Notes: generated from the sequence alone by a model not told the origin. A stretch of DNA of 64,000 nucleotides from Billgrantia zhangzhouensis (GCF_021404465.1 NZ_JABFTT010000005.1:248001-312000), one strand, 5' to 3'; counted from the first letter of the stretch, positions 8,326 through 17,965 are shown. Made by a program: numbers and translations.

Positions 8326-10317
8326 CTATTCGGGTGGCTGGCCAGAGCCGGTGAGGCGCCGTTCCACCCGCTCGAGATTGTCCTGCGAGCCCAACAGTAC
8401 CAGCACGTCGTTGGTCTGGACTTCGGTGGCAGCGCCTGGATAGCGCGCACGCTTGTCATCACGAACCAGCGCCGTGACGGAGACATCGTCCCGCTCGGTA
8501 TCCAGCTCCGAAAGGCTCTGGCCAATTGCCGGTGAGCCCTCGGACATCAGCACCGAATGCAATCGCTCCTGCTCCGATGCCTCCGGTTTGATACTGTCCA
8601 GCGTACCGCGAAACAGCTCTCTGAGCATTCGGTAGTGGCTGCTGCGCTGCTCCTGCAGCCGCAGTGCCACCCGGTACAGAGGCACGCCCAGCGACTGCAG
8701 CGCGTGGGAAGTCAGCAGCATGCTTGCTTCCAGTGTCTCGGGTATGACCTCGGTGGCACCTGCCTTGCGCAGCTCCTCCACATGCTGCTGGTCCCGCGTA
8801 CGAACCACTGCCGCCAGCTCGGGATTCAGGCGCTTGGCATTGCGCAGCGTCGCCAGCGCAGCCGGCCTGTCGTCATGGCTGATGACCAGTAGCGCCGCCC
8901 GCTCCACACCGACGTTTTCCAGCACCGTCAGGTCCGATGAATCGCCATAGAACACCTGCTGCCCTGCCAGCCGCGCCTCCCTCACGATGGCCGGATCCAT
9001 ATCCAGCGCCAGGTAGTCGAAGCCTTCGCTTTCGAGAAAACGGCTCACCGTCTGGCCGGTACGGCCAAAGCCGCAAATCACCACGTGTCCCTGGCTCTCG
9101 GTAGGCTCGGACGGCGTCGGTACGTCGCCAGCCGGTTTCGCTCCGCCTCGTGAGCGGCCGAATGCCCATAGCGCCAAAGGTTGATTGAAGCGAATCAGCA
9201 GTGGCGCCAGGATCATCGAGAACAGCACGGCGTTGAGCACGACCTGCGCCGGCCGGCTAGCGATGACGTTGCCATCCAGGCCAATGGCCAACAGAGCGAA
9301 GCCGAACTCGCCGCCGACGGCCAGCACCAGCCCGGTACGAAACGCCGTCTGAGGATCGACCCCCGAAAAACGTACGATCAGCGTGACCAGTACCACCTTT
9401 ATACCCAGCAGCCCCACCGCTCCCAGCAGCGCTTCGAGCCAGATATCGGGTAACAGTGCGGGCTCGACCAGCATGCCGATACTGACGAAGAAGAGCCCAA
9501 GCAATACGTCGCGGAACGGACGAATGGTGGACTCGACCTGGTGGCGAAACTCCGTGTCGCCAAGCACCATGCCGGCAAGAAAGGCGCCGAACGCCATGGA
9601 CAGCCCAAGCGTTTTAGTGGTCCAGGCGGATACCAGAGAGACGAATAATACCGTGAGGGTGAACAGCTCCGCCGAGCGCCGTTCGGCTACCAGGTGAAAC
9701 AGAGGACGTAGCAGATATCTTCCCGACAGCAGCACGATAACGAACGCGAGGAAGGCCTTGGCCAGAGCCATCCCTAGCGCCCCTGCCACCTCATGCATGG
9801 CAGCCACACCCAACACCGGGATGATCACCACGAAAGGAACGGCAGTAATATCCTGGAAGACCGACATGGTAGTGCCGAGCCGTCCATGCCGCGCCTGGCT
9901 TTCACCCTGCTCCAGCAGTTGCTTGGTGATGATGGAGGTCGATGACTGGGCAAACACCGCTCCGACAGCGAACGCCGCTGGTCCGGGCAACCCCAGCCAC
10001 CAGGCGATCATTGCCACTACCAGAGTCGTCAACGCTACCTGTGCCGTCCCCAACCCGAGAATGGTATGGCGCAGCGCATAGATCTGCGGCAGGGAAAAGC
10101 TGAGGCCGATGGTGAAGAGCAGAAACACGATGCCGAACTCGGCGATGACGTCGATGTAGTCGTTGTCAATTACCGGACCGGCCGTGTGGGCGCCCAGCAT
10201 CACGCCGACGAGCAAATATCCCAGGCTAGGAGGGATCCTGAAGCGCTGAAAGACCAGCACGACCAATACCGTTGCGCCAAGCAGCAGCAGCATCTGTACC
10301 AATGCCTGTTCAAGCAT
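8326..10317 (-). CDS. KefB-type cation:proton antiporter (CPA2) with TrkA domains
   Basis: A 663-residue inner-membrane protein. Residues 1-375 form the Na/H exchanger domain with about 12-13 hydrophobic segments. Residues about 400-520 form a TrkA-N (RCK) Rossmann domain, with the nucleotide motif VVICGFGRTGQTVSRFL, and the last 80 residues form a TrkA-C domain. This is the architecture of KefB/KefC and of YbaL-like proteins: potassium or sodium efflux coupled to proton entry and gated by ligand binding to the RCK domain. No KefF/KefG-type ancillary gene is adjacent. The preceding gene in the same orientation is 74 bases away. Confidence 0.93.
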   Translation of the reverse strand: MLEQALVQMLLLLGATVLVVLVFQRFRIPPSLGYLLVGVMLGAHTAGPVIDNDYIDVIAEFGIVFLLFTIGLSFSLPQIYALRHTILGLGTAQVALTTLVVAMIAWWLGLPGPAAFAVGAVFAQSSTSIITKQLLEQGESQARHGRLGTTMSVFQDITAVPFVVIIPVLGVAAMHEVAGALGMALAKAFLAFVIVLLSGRYLLRPLFHLVAERRSAELFTLTVLFVSLVSAWTTKTLGLSMAFGAFLAGMVLGDTEFRHQVESTIRPFRDVLLGLFFVSIGMLVEPALLPDIWLEALLGAVGLLGIKVVLVTLIVRFSGVDPQTAFRTGLVLAVGGEFGFALLAIGLDGNVIASRPAQVVLNAVLFSMILAPLLIRFNQPLALWAFGRSRGGAKPAGDVPTPSEPTESQGHVVICGFGRTGQTVSRFLESEGFDYLALDMDPAIVREARLAGQQVFYGDSSDLTVLENVGVERAALLVISHDDRPAALATLRNAKRLNPELAAVVRTRDQQHVEELRKAGATEVIPETLEASMLLTSHALQSLGVPLYRVALRLQEQRSSHYRMLRELFRGTLDSIKPEASEQERLHSVLMSEGSPAIGQSLSELDTERDDVSVTALVRDDKRARYPGAATEVQTNDVLVLLGSQDNLERVERRLTGSGQPPE

Positions 10318-10391
10318 TTATTCGTTCCCGTGCCGTACCGTGGACTCATCCAAGTCGTGCCTCACTTGAATGGGTATCATAACAGCGGAGT

Positions 10392-11414
10392 TCAACCGAC
10401 ACGCCTCAGCCAACCTGCCCAGAAGGGAGCGAACAACATCAGCGCCACCATGCGCAACAAGTGGTGAAAGGCAACGAAAACCGGATCGAGATCCAGCGCC
10501 ACGGCAAGGATTGCCATCTCACCGATACCACCGGGAGCCAGCGCCAGCAGCGCCACATCGCGCGGTACCCCTACCAGCCGATGGATCAGCTCGGCGAAGC
10601 AGGCCAGCACCACCAATGCCAGCAGCGTGGCAACGAAGGCCTCGAACAGGTAGCGCCCCAGGCGGGCCGAGGAAAGCCCACGGAAACGCGACCCAATGGC
10701 GCAACCAAGCACCCATAGCATCACGTTCATGCCCCCGTCCGGCAGGCTGAAGCTGGCCATGCCGAAGCCGGAGAGCAGGCCGGCGAAAAGCAGCGGGGCA
10801 AGCAGGGTGTGGCTGGGCAAGCGCAGCCAGCGTCCCAACGGGATCAGCAACGGCAGGGCCAATAGCATCCAGGCAGCTTCGAAGCCATTCTCCGCCGCCC
10901 CCGCTCGCACTGCCGCACCGCCCTCGTAGGCCCAGAACAGGGGCGGCAGGATCATGATGACCAGAATGATTCGCAGCGATTGGGCAATGGCGATACGCCG
11001 CGGATCGCCACCGCTCTGTTCCCCCATCAGGATCATCGCCGTCATGGCCCCAGGCGCCGAGGCAAACCAGGCGCTTACAGAATCGAAGCCGCAGCGGCGG
11101 TACCAGGCCGCCGCCACTGCAGTGGAAACTGCCACGCCGAGCAACAGCAGCACGGCCGAAACCGGCCAGTCCAGCACCCGCTCGGCCAGTTGTGGCGTCA
11201 CCTGACTGCCCAGCACCAGGCCTAGCACACCAAGAAAGGCCTCGCGCAACGGCTCGGGAATGCGCACATCGACACCCCGGGCGGACACAATCAGGTTGGC
11301 CGTCAGTGGCCCCAGCATCCAGGCCAGCGGCATGCCGATAAGTTGGAAGACGAGCCCACCCACGGCGCCGATTGCCAGCGACTTGACCAGTGCCGTCCCT
11401 TCACCTCGATCCAC
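10392..11414 (-). CDS. AbrB-family membrane protein (putative ammonia monooxygenase-like)
   Basis: A 340-residue polytopic membrane protein with about nine hydrophobic segments and two internal repeats, each with a small-residue-rich motif (GLVFQLIGMPLAWMLGPL near the N-terminus and the matching LALAPGGIGEMAILA region). This pattern belongs to the AbrB/DUF family often called putative ammonia monooxygenase; E. coli AbrB is the named relative, and no transported substrate is firmly known. The start codon is GTG at 11414. It is divergent from the tlyA gene with about 45-77 bases between starts, so their promoters overlap. Confidence 0.85.
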   Translation of the reverse strand: MDRGEGTALVKSLAIGAVGGLVFQLIGMPLAWMLGPLTANLIVSARGVDVRIPEPLREAFLGVLGLVLGSQVTPQLAERVLDWPVSAVLLLLGVAVSTAVAAAWYRRCGFDSVSAWFASAPGAMTAMILMGEQSGGDPRRIAIAQSLRIILVIMILPPLFWAYEGGAAVRAGAAENGFEAAWMLLALPLLIPLGRWLRLPSHTLLAPLLFAGLLSGFGMASFSLPDGGMNVMLWVLGCAIGSRFRGLSSARLGRYLFEAFVATLLALVVLACFAELIHRLVGVPRDVALLALAPGGIGEMAILAVALDLDPVFVAFHHLLRMVALMLFAPFWAGWLRRVG

Positions 11415-11423
11415 GCGGTTCCC

Positions 11424-11460
11424 TTCTGTTAACTGGCTAACGAAATGATTATGCCATAAT
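11424..11460 (+). promoter_or_regulatory. AT-rich promoter-like segment upstream of tlyA
   Basis: The short gap between two divergent genes is much more AT-rich than its surroundings and contains -10-like hexamers GATTAT (11447-11452) and CATAAT (11455-11460). No good -35 match is placed at the right distance. If the CATAAT box is used, transcription starts after the ATG at 11459, which favours the GTG start at 11492 for tlyA. Confidence 0.3.
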
Positions 11461-11491
11461 GCCCGCTTTGCTGCCGGTTACGGAGCCCCGC

Positions 11492-12253
11492 GTGCCCCGC
11501 CTCGATCAATTGCTCGTTACCCAGGGCCTGGCCCGCTCGCGTACCCGCGCCCAGCGGCTGATTCGCCACGGCCGAGTCAGCCTGGCGGAGACCGGTCGCG
11601 TGCTGGGCAAGCCGGGGGAGAAACTGCCGGAGGACGTGCGCTTGGTGGTCGCCGAGGAGCCCGAGGAGCGCTATGTCTCGCGGGCGGGACTGAAGCTGGA
11701 AGCGCTGATCGAAAAGCTGGGGTTCGACCTGAAGGAGAGACTGGTGCTCGACGTGGGTCAGTCCACCGGTGGTTTCACCGATTGTGCCCTGGCCTTCGGA
11801 GCGCGCCATGTGATCGGAGTGGAGGTTGGCCATGGCCAGCTCGATCCCGAGCTGCGTGGAGATCCCCGCGTGACCTGCCTGGAAGGCCTCAACGCCCGTC
11901 ACATGGCGGACAGCGCCGCCCTGCGCGACGCCATCGCCTCCCAGGGAGGCGGGCCGGAACTGGCGGTGATGGACGTTTCCTTCATCTCGCAGACCCTGAT
12001 TCTGCCCCAACTTGCCCGGCTGCTGCCTCCTGGCGGCGAACTGCTCTCGCTGGCCAAGCCACAATTCGAAGTCGGCCCCGACAAGGTCAACGCGCGGGGC
12101 ATCGTCACCGACCCGGCCCGCTATGCGGAAGTGGAAGCCAGGCTACGCGGCGTCTGTGCCGAGCTGGGGCTGGCGATCCAGCACTGGCAGGAGAGTCCGA
12201 TCGCCGGCGGTGACGGCAACCGGGAGTTCCTGCTGTACGCCGTAAAGCGCTGA
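11492..12253 (+). CDS. tlyA: TlyA-family rRNA (cytidine-2'-O)-methyltransferase
   Basis: A TlyA-type protein of 253 residues from the GTG at 11492 (264 if the ATG at 11459 is used). The GTG start is preferred because GGAG lies six bases upstream and the protein then begins like its relatives (VPRLDQLLVTQGLARSRTRAQR). Residues 1-60 are an S4 RNA-binding domain. The rest is an FtsJ/RrmJ methyltransferase fold with the SAM motif LVLDVGQSTGGFTDCAL and the K-D-K-E type residues in VMDVSFIS and LAKPQFE. Known TlyA proteins 2'-O-methylate cytidines in 16S and 23S rRNA. The gene is convergent with the mechanosensitive channel gene, four bases apart. Confidence 0.9.
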   Translation: MPRLDQLLVTQGLARSRTRAQRLIRHGRVSLAETGRVLGKPGEKLPEDVRLVVAEEPEERYVSRAGLKLEALIEKLGFDLKERLVLDVGQSTGGFTDCALAFGARHVIGVEVGHGQLDPELRGDPRVTCLEGLNARHMADSAALRDAIASQGGGPELAVMDVSFISQTLILPQLARLLPPGGELLSLAKPQFEVGPDKVNARGIVTDPARYAEVEARLRGVCAELGLAIQHWQESPIAGGDGNREFLLYAVKR

Positions 12254-12257
12254 CGCA

Positions 12258-15200
12258 TCAGCGTCCGCCATCTCCGGCATCGCTGCCGGTGTCGCCGATC
12301 TCGATATCGCCTGGATCGCCAGCCGCCCCAGGCGGCGGATGATCAAGCCTGCATTCGCCATCACCTGACGTGACGCTCTGGACCTTCTTTACCGGCCCAC
12401 CGCTACGGTGCAGCCACACGTCGAGCTGGTTGAAGGCGATGTCGATGCCGTGCTCGTGGAACAGCTCACCCACTCGGCAGTTGATCTCGTCGGTAGCGAA
12501 GAGACGATCACCCAGCGAGTTGACGAACACGCGTAGCTCGAAGGTGAGCGTGCTCTCGCCGTAGTTCATGAAGAACACCTGCGGCTCCGGATCGCCCAGC
12601 ACACGCGGATTCTCCTCGGCGACCTGGCGCAGCAGCCGGTGCACCAGGCGCTGATCCGAGCCGTAAGCGACACCGAAGGTGAGCACCACCCGGGTGATGG
12701 TATCCGACAGCGACCAGTTGATCAGTTGGTCCGTGACGAAGGTCTTGTTGGGGATGATGATCTCCTTGCGGTCGAAGTCGGTCACCGTGGTGGCGCGAAT
12801 GCGGATGCGGCTCACCGTGCCGGTGAGGTTGCCCAGGGTCACGGTGTCGCCGATGCGCACTGGCTTCTCGAACAGGATGATCAGCCCCGAGACGAAGTTG
12901 GCGAATATCTCCTGCAGGCCGAAGCCGAGCCCCACGCCCAGCGCCGCCACCAGCCATTGCAGCTTGTCCCAGGAGACGCCTAGGGTAGCCAGCGAGGCCA
13001 CCAGGCCGGTGCCGACGATGGTGTAGGAAAGCAGCGAGGTGAAAGCGTAGGCGCTGCCGGGTTGTAGCGCGAGCCGCGAAAGCACCGTGACCTCCAGCAG
13101 GCCCGGCAGGTTGCGCGCCAGGATCAGCGTGAGGGTGACGATGGCCAGCGCGGTGACGATGTCCGCCACGCTCAGCGCCCCGGTGACCAACCCATTCTCG
13201 CCAGCCGATCCCTCTAGCAAGGTCACCCGGTCGAGATAGCCAAGCACGGTCAACTGGTCCGCCCATACCAGGTAGAGCACCACGCCGAAGCCGATCAACA
13301 GGATCAGCTTGGAGAGGCGCAGAGACTGCTGGTTGACCTGCTCCATGTCCAGCGGCGGCTCCTCCACCACCTCCAGGCCGCTTTCCCCCTCTTCGTGGCG
13401 CTGGGCACGCCGCCGCATCAGGGCTCGGCGGTAGGCCAGCCGCCGCGCCGCCACCGCCAGCGCCCGCACCACCGTGGCCTCCAGCAGCACCCACAAGCCG
13501 AGGATGTAGAGCGTCACCGCGAAGCGTCCGATCAGGCTCAAGGCGGTGTACTCATAGCCCATGCCGATCAGCAGCAGCAGGCCCAGCGGCACCAGCGCCA
13601 GCGACAGGCCCAGCACCAACCGGAACAGCTTGACGCCGAAGAAAGGGATGTGCGCCAGGATCAGGCGCGCCAGTGTCACGCTCATTCCCAGCAACCCGGC
13701 GAACACCAGGGCCAGCGCCACCGGTCGCGCGGCCAGATGCACCTCCACCCCACGGATCACGCTGCCGATCAGCAAGACCGGGACCAGCGCCAGGCCAAGA
13801 CCGAACATCAATTTGCGTAGCCGTGCCACATAACGGGAGGGCCAGCAGAAGTGCTTGATCGCCACGCCGTCAGTCACCAGCAGACGCCGCGCCCAAGCGA
13901 TCACGCCCCAGCCCAGGGCAAGGTGCCAGAGGGCCTCGCCGAAGTGCACCACGGCCTCCTCGCCGCCGAAGCGCAGCACCGTGCCCAGCGCCGCCAGCAC
14001 CAGCGGCCCCGGTATCGCCAACAGGGCGTTGAGCAGCACCGCTTGCGGGGTGTGGCCCTGGGTGTCGCGGCTCAGGCGGCCGATCTGTTCGTGGAGTACG
14101 GCGAGCCGCGCACGGATACGCTTGCGCACGGCCACCAGCCCCACCGCCAACAACAGAAAGGGCACCCCCAGCAGTGCGCCGGGTCCCAGCCCCTGCCAGT
14201 GGGTCGGCAGCATCTCCCGCCATTCGCCGTCGCGCCATTCATCGCGCAGGTTGGTGGGCAGGTTGCGCAGCCAGTTGACATCCAACGGACGGCTGTTGGC
14301 GATCCAGAACAGTTGTTCGTCCAGAGTGGCGCGCAGCGCCCGCGATATCTCCAGCAATTGCTGCTGATTGAGCTGCAGTTCGATCGCTGCGCTCAGCAGG
14401 CTGCCGTATGTCTGTTCCAACTGGTCCACCAGTTGCCGGCGCGACTGGTACAGCCCCTGCAACGACGCCACCAGCGCCGGGCTCACCTCGACCCCCGCCT
14501 CCTCCAGGCGCTGGTTGGCCAGACGCTCGCTCTGACGCAAGACATCACGCTGGCGGACCAGGTCAAACTGGCGCAGACGCAGATCGGCGATCTCGTCCTG
14601 CAGGTTGGCCCGCGCGTCGACCTGGGGCAGGGAACTGCGCTGCTCGCGCAGAATGCGCGACAGCAGCAGGCTGCCCCGGGTGGTCTCGATCTGTTCGTTG
14701 AGATTGCGCTGCAATTGGCGTACATGGTCGAGCTGGCTGCGCACGGTCAGGCCTTCGCGCACCAGACCATTGTGGCGATCGTTGGCGCGCAGCAGCTCGA
14801 GGCCGAGTTCACGGTTGGCCTGCTGGGCCCGCTCCAGTACCGGATGACCGGCCTCGAGCAGTGGGTCGTCGCGCACGGCGTCGGCGATAGCCTGTTCCGA
14901 GGCCAGGCGCCGCCGACGATCGACGACACCCTGCAGCAGCACCAGTTCGGCCTCCTGACGGGCAATCTGCTGGGTCAGCAGGTCGCGGCGCTGCTGGGCC
15001 AGCTCGCGCAGGCGGGTGTTGCTGCCCAGTTCGCGCTGATACAGCTGCAGCGTGCGCTCGGCCAAGCGGCGCTCGCTGCGCAGTTGCCACAAGCGGGGAG
15101 CCTCCTCCGGGACGCCTTGCCCTTCCAGGGTTTCGAGTTCGCGCCGCGCGCTCTCGGCAGTACGCATGGCCTCGGCGATGGATTGCTGGGCGCGCTCGGG

Positions 15201-15665
15201 AAGCGTCTGGGCGGCAAGCAACTGGGCGTTGACGTCGGCCAGGCGGTCCTGCAGTTGCTCCAGCTCGATCAGCGCCTGCTGCTGGCGGTACTCCAGTTCC
15301 TCCAGCGACAGTTCATCCAGTTCCGCCATGGAGCGTTCGAAGCTCGCGGCCTCTTCCTCCCGCAACAGCTCCCGCTCGAGTTCCAACAGCTCACCGGGCG
15401 CCTCCTCCAGCCGCTGCTCCAGCGCTGCGATGCGCTCCTCCACGCCATCCAACTGGTCGAGCGCGGCCAGGGCACCTTCCAGCGCGTCGATGTTGCGCTG
15501 CTCGGCCTCGCTCGAGGTCGCGCCCTCCGCCGGACGCAGTTCGGCCAGACGCGTCTCCAGCGCCTCGCGCTCAGGAGGCTCGGCCCACACGGATGCCGCC
15601 AGCACCAGGGCCAGCAGGGCCACGATCAGCCGCCACCCGGGACGACTCCCCGCCAGTACGCTCAT
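12258..15665 (-). CDS. MscK/KefA-type mechanosensitive channel
   Basis: A very large MscS-superfamily protein of 1135 residues, the size class of MscK (KefA, 1120) and YjeP/MscM. A signal peptide covers residues 1-28 (cleavage near VWA-EPP). Residues about 30-480 are a Glu/Gln/Leu-rich periplasmic coiled-coil region, followed by about eight hydrophobic segments to residue 800. The MscS pore helix and beta domain form the C-terminal 300 residues, with GLGFGLQEIFANFVSGLIIL and FEKPVRIGDTVTLGNLTGTV. It acts as an emergency valve on hypo-osmotic shock, a natural need of a halophile. The C-terminal tail past residue 1090 is Asp/Gly-rich and unlike MscS. Confidence 0.94.
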   Translation of the reverse strand: MSVLAGSRPGWRLIVALLALVLAASVWAEPPEREALETRLAELRPAEGATSSEAEQRNIDALEGALAALDQLDGVEERIAALEQRLEEAPGELLELERELLREEEAASFERSMAELDELSLEELEYRQQQALIELEQLQDRLADVNAQLLAAQTLPERAQQSIAEAMRTAESARRELETLEGQGVPEEAPRLWQLRSERRLAERTLQLYQRELGSNTRLRELAQQRRDLLTQQIARQEAELVLLQGVVDRRRRLASEQAIADAVRDDPLLEAGHPVLERAQQANRELGLELLRANDRHNGLVREGLTVRSQLDHVRQLQRNLNEQIETTRGSLLLSRILREQRSSLPQVDARANLQDEIADLRLRQFDLVRQRDVLRQSERLANQRLEEAGVEVSPALVASLQGLYQSRRQLVDQLEQTYGSLLSAAIELQLNQQQLLEISRALRATLDEQLFWIANSRPLDVNWLRNLPTNLRDEWRDGEWREMLPTHWQGLGPGALLGVPFLLLAVGLVAVRKRIRARLAVLHEQIGRLSRDTQGHTPQAVLLNALLAIPGPLVLAALGTVLRFGGEEAVVHFGEALWHLALGWGVIAWARRLLVTDGVAIKHFCWPSRYVARLRKLMFGLGLALVPVLLIGSVIRGVEVHLAARPVALALVFAGLLGMSVTLARLILAHIPFFGVKLFRLVLGLSLALVPLGLLLLIGMGYEYTALSLIGRFAVTLYILGLWVLLEATVVRALAVAARRLAYRRALMRRRAQRHEEGESGLEVVEEPPLDMEQVNQQSLRLSKLILLIGFGVVLYLVWADQLTVLGYLDRVTLLEGSAGENGLVTGALSVADIVTALAIVTLTLILARNLPGLLEVTVLSRLALQPGSAYAFTSLLSYTIVGTGLVASLATLGVSWDKLQWLVAALGVGLGFGLQEIFANFVSGLIILFEKPVRIGDTVTLGNLTGTVSRIRIRATTVTDFDRKEIIIPNKTFVTDQLINWSLSDTITRVVLTFGVAYGSDQRLVHRLLRQVAEENPRVLGDPEPQVFFMNYGESTLTFELRVFVNSLGDRLFATDEINCRVGELFHEHGIDIAFNQLDVWLHRSGGPVKKVQSVTSGDGECRLDHPPPGAAGDPGDIEIGDTGSDAGDGGR

Positions 15666-15770
15666 TTCATACCCTATTACTGAGTTGACTTGCCCCCGAG
15701 ACGTGATAGAAACGGGGCTCCGCGTTACACTGACCGCTCCGCTTCCCCATTCGACAGCTTCGGTACCCTC

Positions 15771-16817
15771 ATGATCTCACACCGCCGCGCCGCTGGCTTA
15801 CTTGCCCTCATCGCTTCGCTTTCGATCCCCCATGTCCACGCCGAAAGCAGTGCGGAGCTCGAAGCGCGCATCGAAGCCTTGAACCAGGAACTGGAAGCTC
15901 TGCAGCGGCAGCTCGACCAGCAGCGCCGGGCAGAGGGCGTGACCTCCCCCGCCGAAAGCGTCATCCACACCCGCGACCGGCCGGTGGTCCAGCGGGAAGA
16001 GGCAAAGAAGCCGGAGCCCCTCGAAGAGAGCCTGGCGGAGCGCCGCGAGCTAGAGCGCGAATCCGTCGACAACCCTTTCACCATCGCCACTCACCGGCTC
16101 AACTACGTGCTGCCGGTGAGTCATACCACATCGCCCAACGCTAGCCAGTTCGACCTCATCGACAGCGAGGCAGGAGTGGATGATATGGAGATGAAGTTCC
16201 AGTTCAGCGCTAAGGTCAACCTCTGGGAGGGGCTGTTCGGCGACACCGGCGATCTCTACTTCGCTTACACCCAGCGTAGCTGGTGGCAGGCATACAACAC
16301 CGATGCCTCATCGCCCTTCCGCGAAACCAACTACGAGCCGGAGCTGTTCGTCGATTTCGCCAACGACCACAGCTTCCTGGGCTGGACCAACAGCCTCAAC
16401 CGGGTGTCGTTCAACCACCAGTCCAACGGCCGCTCGCACCGTCTTTCTCGCAGTTGGAACCGGTTGATCCTGGAAAGCGTCTTCGTGCGCGACGACTGGG
16501 CGCTGACCCTGGCGCCCTACTGGCGCCTACCGGAGTCCGACGGTGACGATGAGAATCCCGATATCGAGCGCTACATGGGCTACGGTGACATCACCCTGGC
16601 CCGGCGCTTCGCCCACGACCAGGAGGCGAGCCTGATGGTGCGCGGCAACCCTAGCGCCGGCAATATGGGCGCCCAGCTCGACTACTCCTGGCCGCTGTTC
16701 GGCAACCTGCGCGGTTATTTCCAGTTCTACCACGGCTATGGCGAGAGCATGATCGACTACGATCACCGCCAGAACCGTTTCAGCCTCGGGGTCAGCTTCA
16801 ACCCACTGCTGCACTGA
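15771..16817 (+). CDS. pldA: outer membrane phospholipase A (OMPLA)
   Basis: A 348-residue outer membrane phospholipase A1. The ATG at 15771 gives a proper signal peptide (residues 1-24, ending HVHA). Residues 25-60 form an unusual Leu/Glu/Gln coiled-coil stretch before the barrel. The catalytic triad is clear: His216 and Ser218 in NHQSNGRS and Asn230 in SRSWNR, with the same 14-residue spacing as His142, Ser144 and Asn156 of E. coli PldA. The C-terminal strand ends in an aromatic-rich beta signal region (RFSLGVSFNPLLH). The enzyme hydrolyses phospholipids misplaced in the outer leaflet. It is divergent from mscK with 105 bases between starts. Confidence 0.93.
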   Translation: MISHRRAAGLLALIASLSIPHVHAESSAELEARIEALNQELEALQRQLDQQRRAEGVTSPAESVIHTRDRPVVQREEAKKPEPLEESLAERRELERESVDNPFTIATHRLNYVLPVSHTTSPNASQFDLIDSEAGVDDMEMKFQFSAKVNLWEGLFGDTGDLYFAYTQRSWWQAYNTDASSPFRETNYEPELFVDFANDHSFLGWTNSLNRVSFNHQSNGRSHRLSRSWNRLILESVFVRDDWALTLAPYWRLPESDGDDENPDIERYMGYGDITLARRFAHDQEASLMVRGNPSAGNMGAQLDYSWPLFGNLRGYFQFYHGYGESMIDYDHRQNRFSLGVSFNPLLH

Positions 16818-16916
16818 GGCGTCAGCCACGCACTGCCGCACGACGCCGCGGTGCGTTGAAGTCGCCCGGCCAACTGCTATGCTGAGCGTGTCATTCACCG
16901 TCAGAGGAAGACTTCC

Positions 16917-17249
16917 ATGGCATCTCGCACCCCGCATACCGACGATACTGATCGGCAGTTGAAGGAAGACCTGCACCAGCTCACCCGAACCATCGAAGAG
17001 CTGGTCAGTGCCACCGCCGACGATTCCCGCAGCAACATCAAGGCGCTTCGCGAGCGTGCCGAGAAGCGACTGAAGGAGACCCGCGAGCGGCTCGAGGCCC
17101 GCGGTGAGCGACTCTACGGTGAAGCTCGTGACTCCCTGCACCACCAGGCCGATGCCTGCGACCGCTACGTCCACGAGAACCCCTGGACCAGCATTGGCAT
17201 CGGTGCTGCCGTGGGCGTGGTCATCGGCATGCTCATCGGGCGTCGCTGA
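16917..17249 (+). CDS. DUF883 family protein (YqjD/ElaB-like)
   Basis: A 110-residue tail-anchored protein. The N-terminal 80 residues are highly charged and helical, with several Arg/Glu heptads. The C-terminus VHENPWTSIGIGAAVGVVIGMLIGRR is the typical DUF883 membrane anchor. E. coli YqjD and ElaB use this anchor at the inner membrane, and YqjD has been reported to bind ribosomes in stationary phase. A ribosome site (AGAGGAAG) precedes the ATG. It is the first gene of a yqjD-yqjE-yqjK-like set. Confidence 0.9.
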   Translation: MASRTPHTDDTDRQLKEDLHQLTRTIEELVSATADDSRSNIKALRERAEKRLKETRERLEARGERLYGEARDSLHHQADACDRYVHENPWTSIGIGAAVGVVIGMLIGRR

Positions 17250-17650
17250 TGGCGTCCGGCGAAGGCCCGGTACAACGACTGTTCGGTATCACCAAGCGCC
17301 TGCTGGCCAGCCTGTTAGCCACCGGCGAGACGCGCTTGCGTCTCGTCGTGGTGGAACTCGAAGAAGAACGGGCTCGACTGGTCACACTGCTATTGCTGCT
17401 GGGCTTGAGCCTGGTCATGCTGCTGCTGGGTCTGGGCATGCTGGCCCTGCTGGTGGTGGTGCTATTCTGGGAGACTCATCGCCTGGCGGCCATCATCATC
17501 AGTGCTGCGGTCCTGCTTGGCGGCGGTATCGTCATCGCCCTGCTCAGCCTGCGCCTGGCCCGGCGTCATACCTTGCTGAAAGATACCCTGGCTCAGCTTG
17601 CGCTGGATCGTCAGTTGATCGAGGATCACCGTGAATCGCCGCGCCACTGA
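17249..17650 (+). CDS. YqjE-like phage-holin-family membrane protein
   Basis: A 133-residue protein whose start overlaps the previous stop by one base. Two long hydrophobic segments are visible (about residues 48-78, rich in Leu and Met, and 83-108) between charged ends, as in YqjE/DUF1469 proteins. These are often labelled phage holin superfamily III but are chromosomal envelope proteins of unknown biochemical role. The order DUF883, YqjE, YqjK matches E. coli yqjDEK. Confidence 0.87.
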   Translation: MASGEGPVQRLFGITKRLLASLLATGETRLRLVVVELEEERARLVTLLLLLGLSLVMLLLGLGMLALLVVVLFWETHRLAAIIISAAVLLGGGIVIALLSLRLARRHTLLKDTLAQLALDRQLIEDHRESPRH

Positions 17651-17948
17651 CCGTGACCGCCGCGCGGGGCAGTCCCGCACCCAGCGCAAGGCCGAACTCA
17701 TCGCCGCCATCGAGCAGCAGCGTATCGACATCCTGGTCGCAGCAGAGCGTTGGCAGCATGCCTCCGCATCGTTAGATGCGGGCTGGCAGCAGCTCAGACG
17801 CTATCGGGGGTTGATCTACCTGGGCGGCGGCGCCTTACTACTGGGCAGTCTGCGCCGCCCTGGGTCACTGCTGCACATCGCCAAGCAAGCCGCCGCTGGC
17901 GGCCTGCTGCTCAACCGGGCACGGCGGATCCTCCAACAGCTGCGCTGA
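17631..17948 (+). CDS. YqjK-like protein
   Basis: A 105-residue basic protein starting at GTG 17631 inside the end of the yqjE-like gene (20-base overlap). The N-terminus is Arg-rich (MNRRATDRDRRAGQSRTQRKAEL), followed by a helical region and a weakly hydrophobic segment (GLIYLGGGALLLGSL). Family membership rests on position, size and composition. The function is unknown. It converges on the TetR-like gene with 17 bases between stops. Confidence 0.75.
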   Translation: MNRRATDRDRRAGQSRTQRKAELIAAIEQQRIDILVAAERWQHASASLDAGWQQLRRYRGLIYLGGGALLLGSLRRPGSLLHIAKQAAAGGLLLNRARRILQQLR

Positions 17949-17965
17949 ATCTTCGACTGCATAGC

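Noticed and set aside
13851..15683. 610-codon open frame on the plus strand opposite mscK
   Set aside because: It is Gln/Arg-rich low-complexity sequence antisense to a well-supported channel gene with signal peptide and MscS domain; it arises from GC-rich codon bias.
17249..17650. Phage holin annotation as evidence of a second prophage
   Set aside because: It sits in a conserved yqjDEK-like set with no phage genes nearby, so the label is only a superfamily name.
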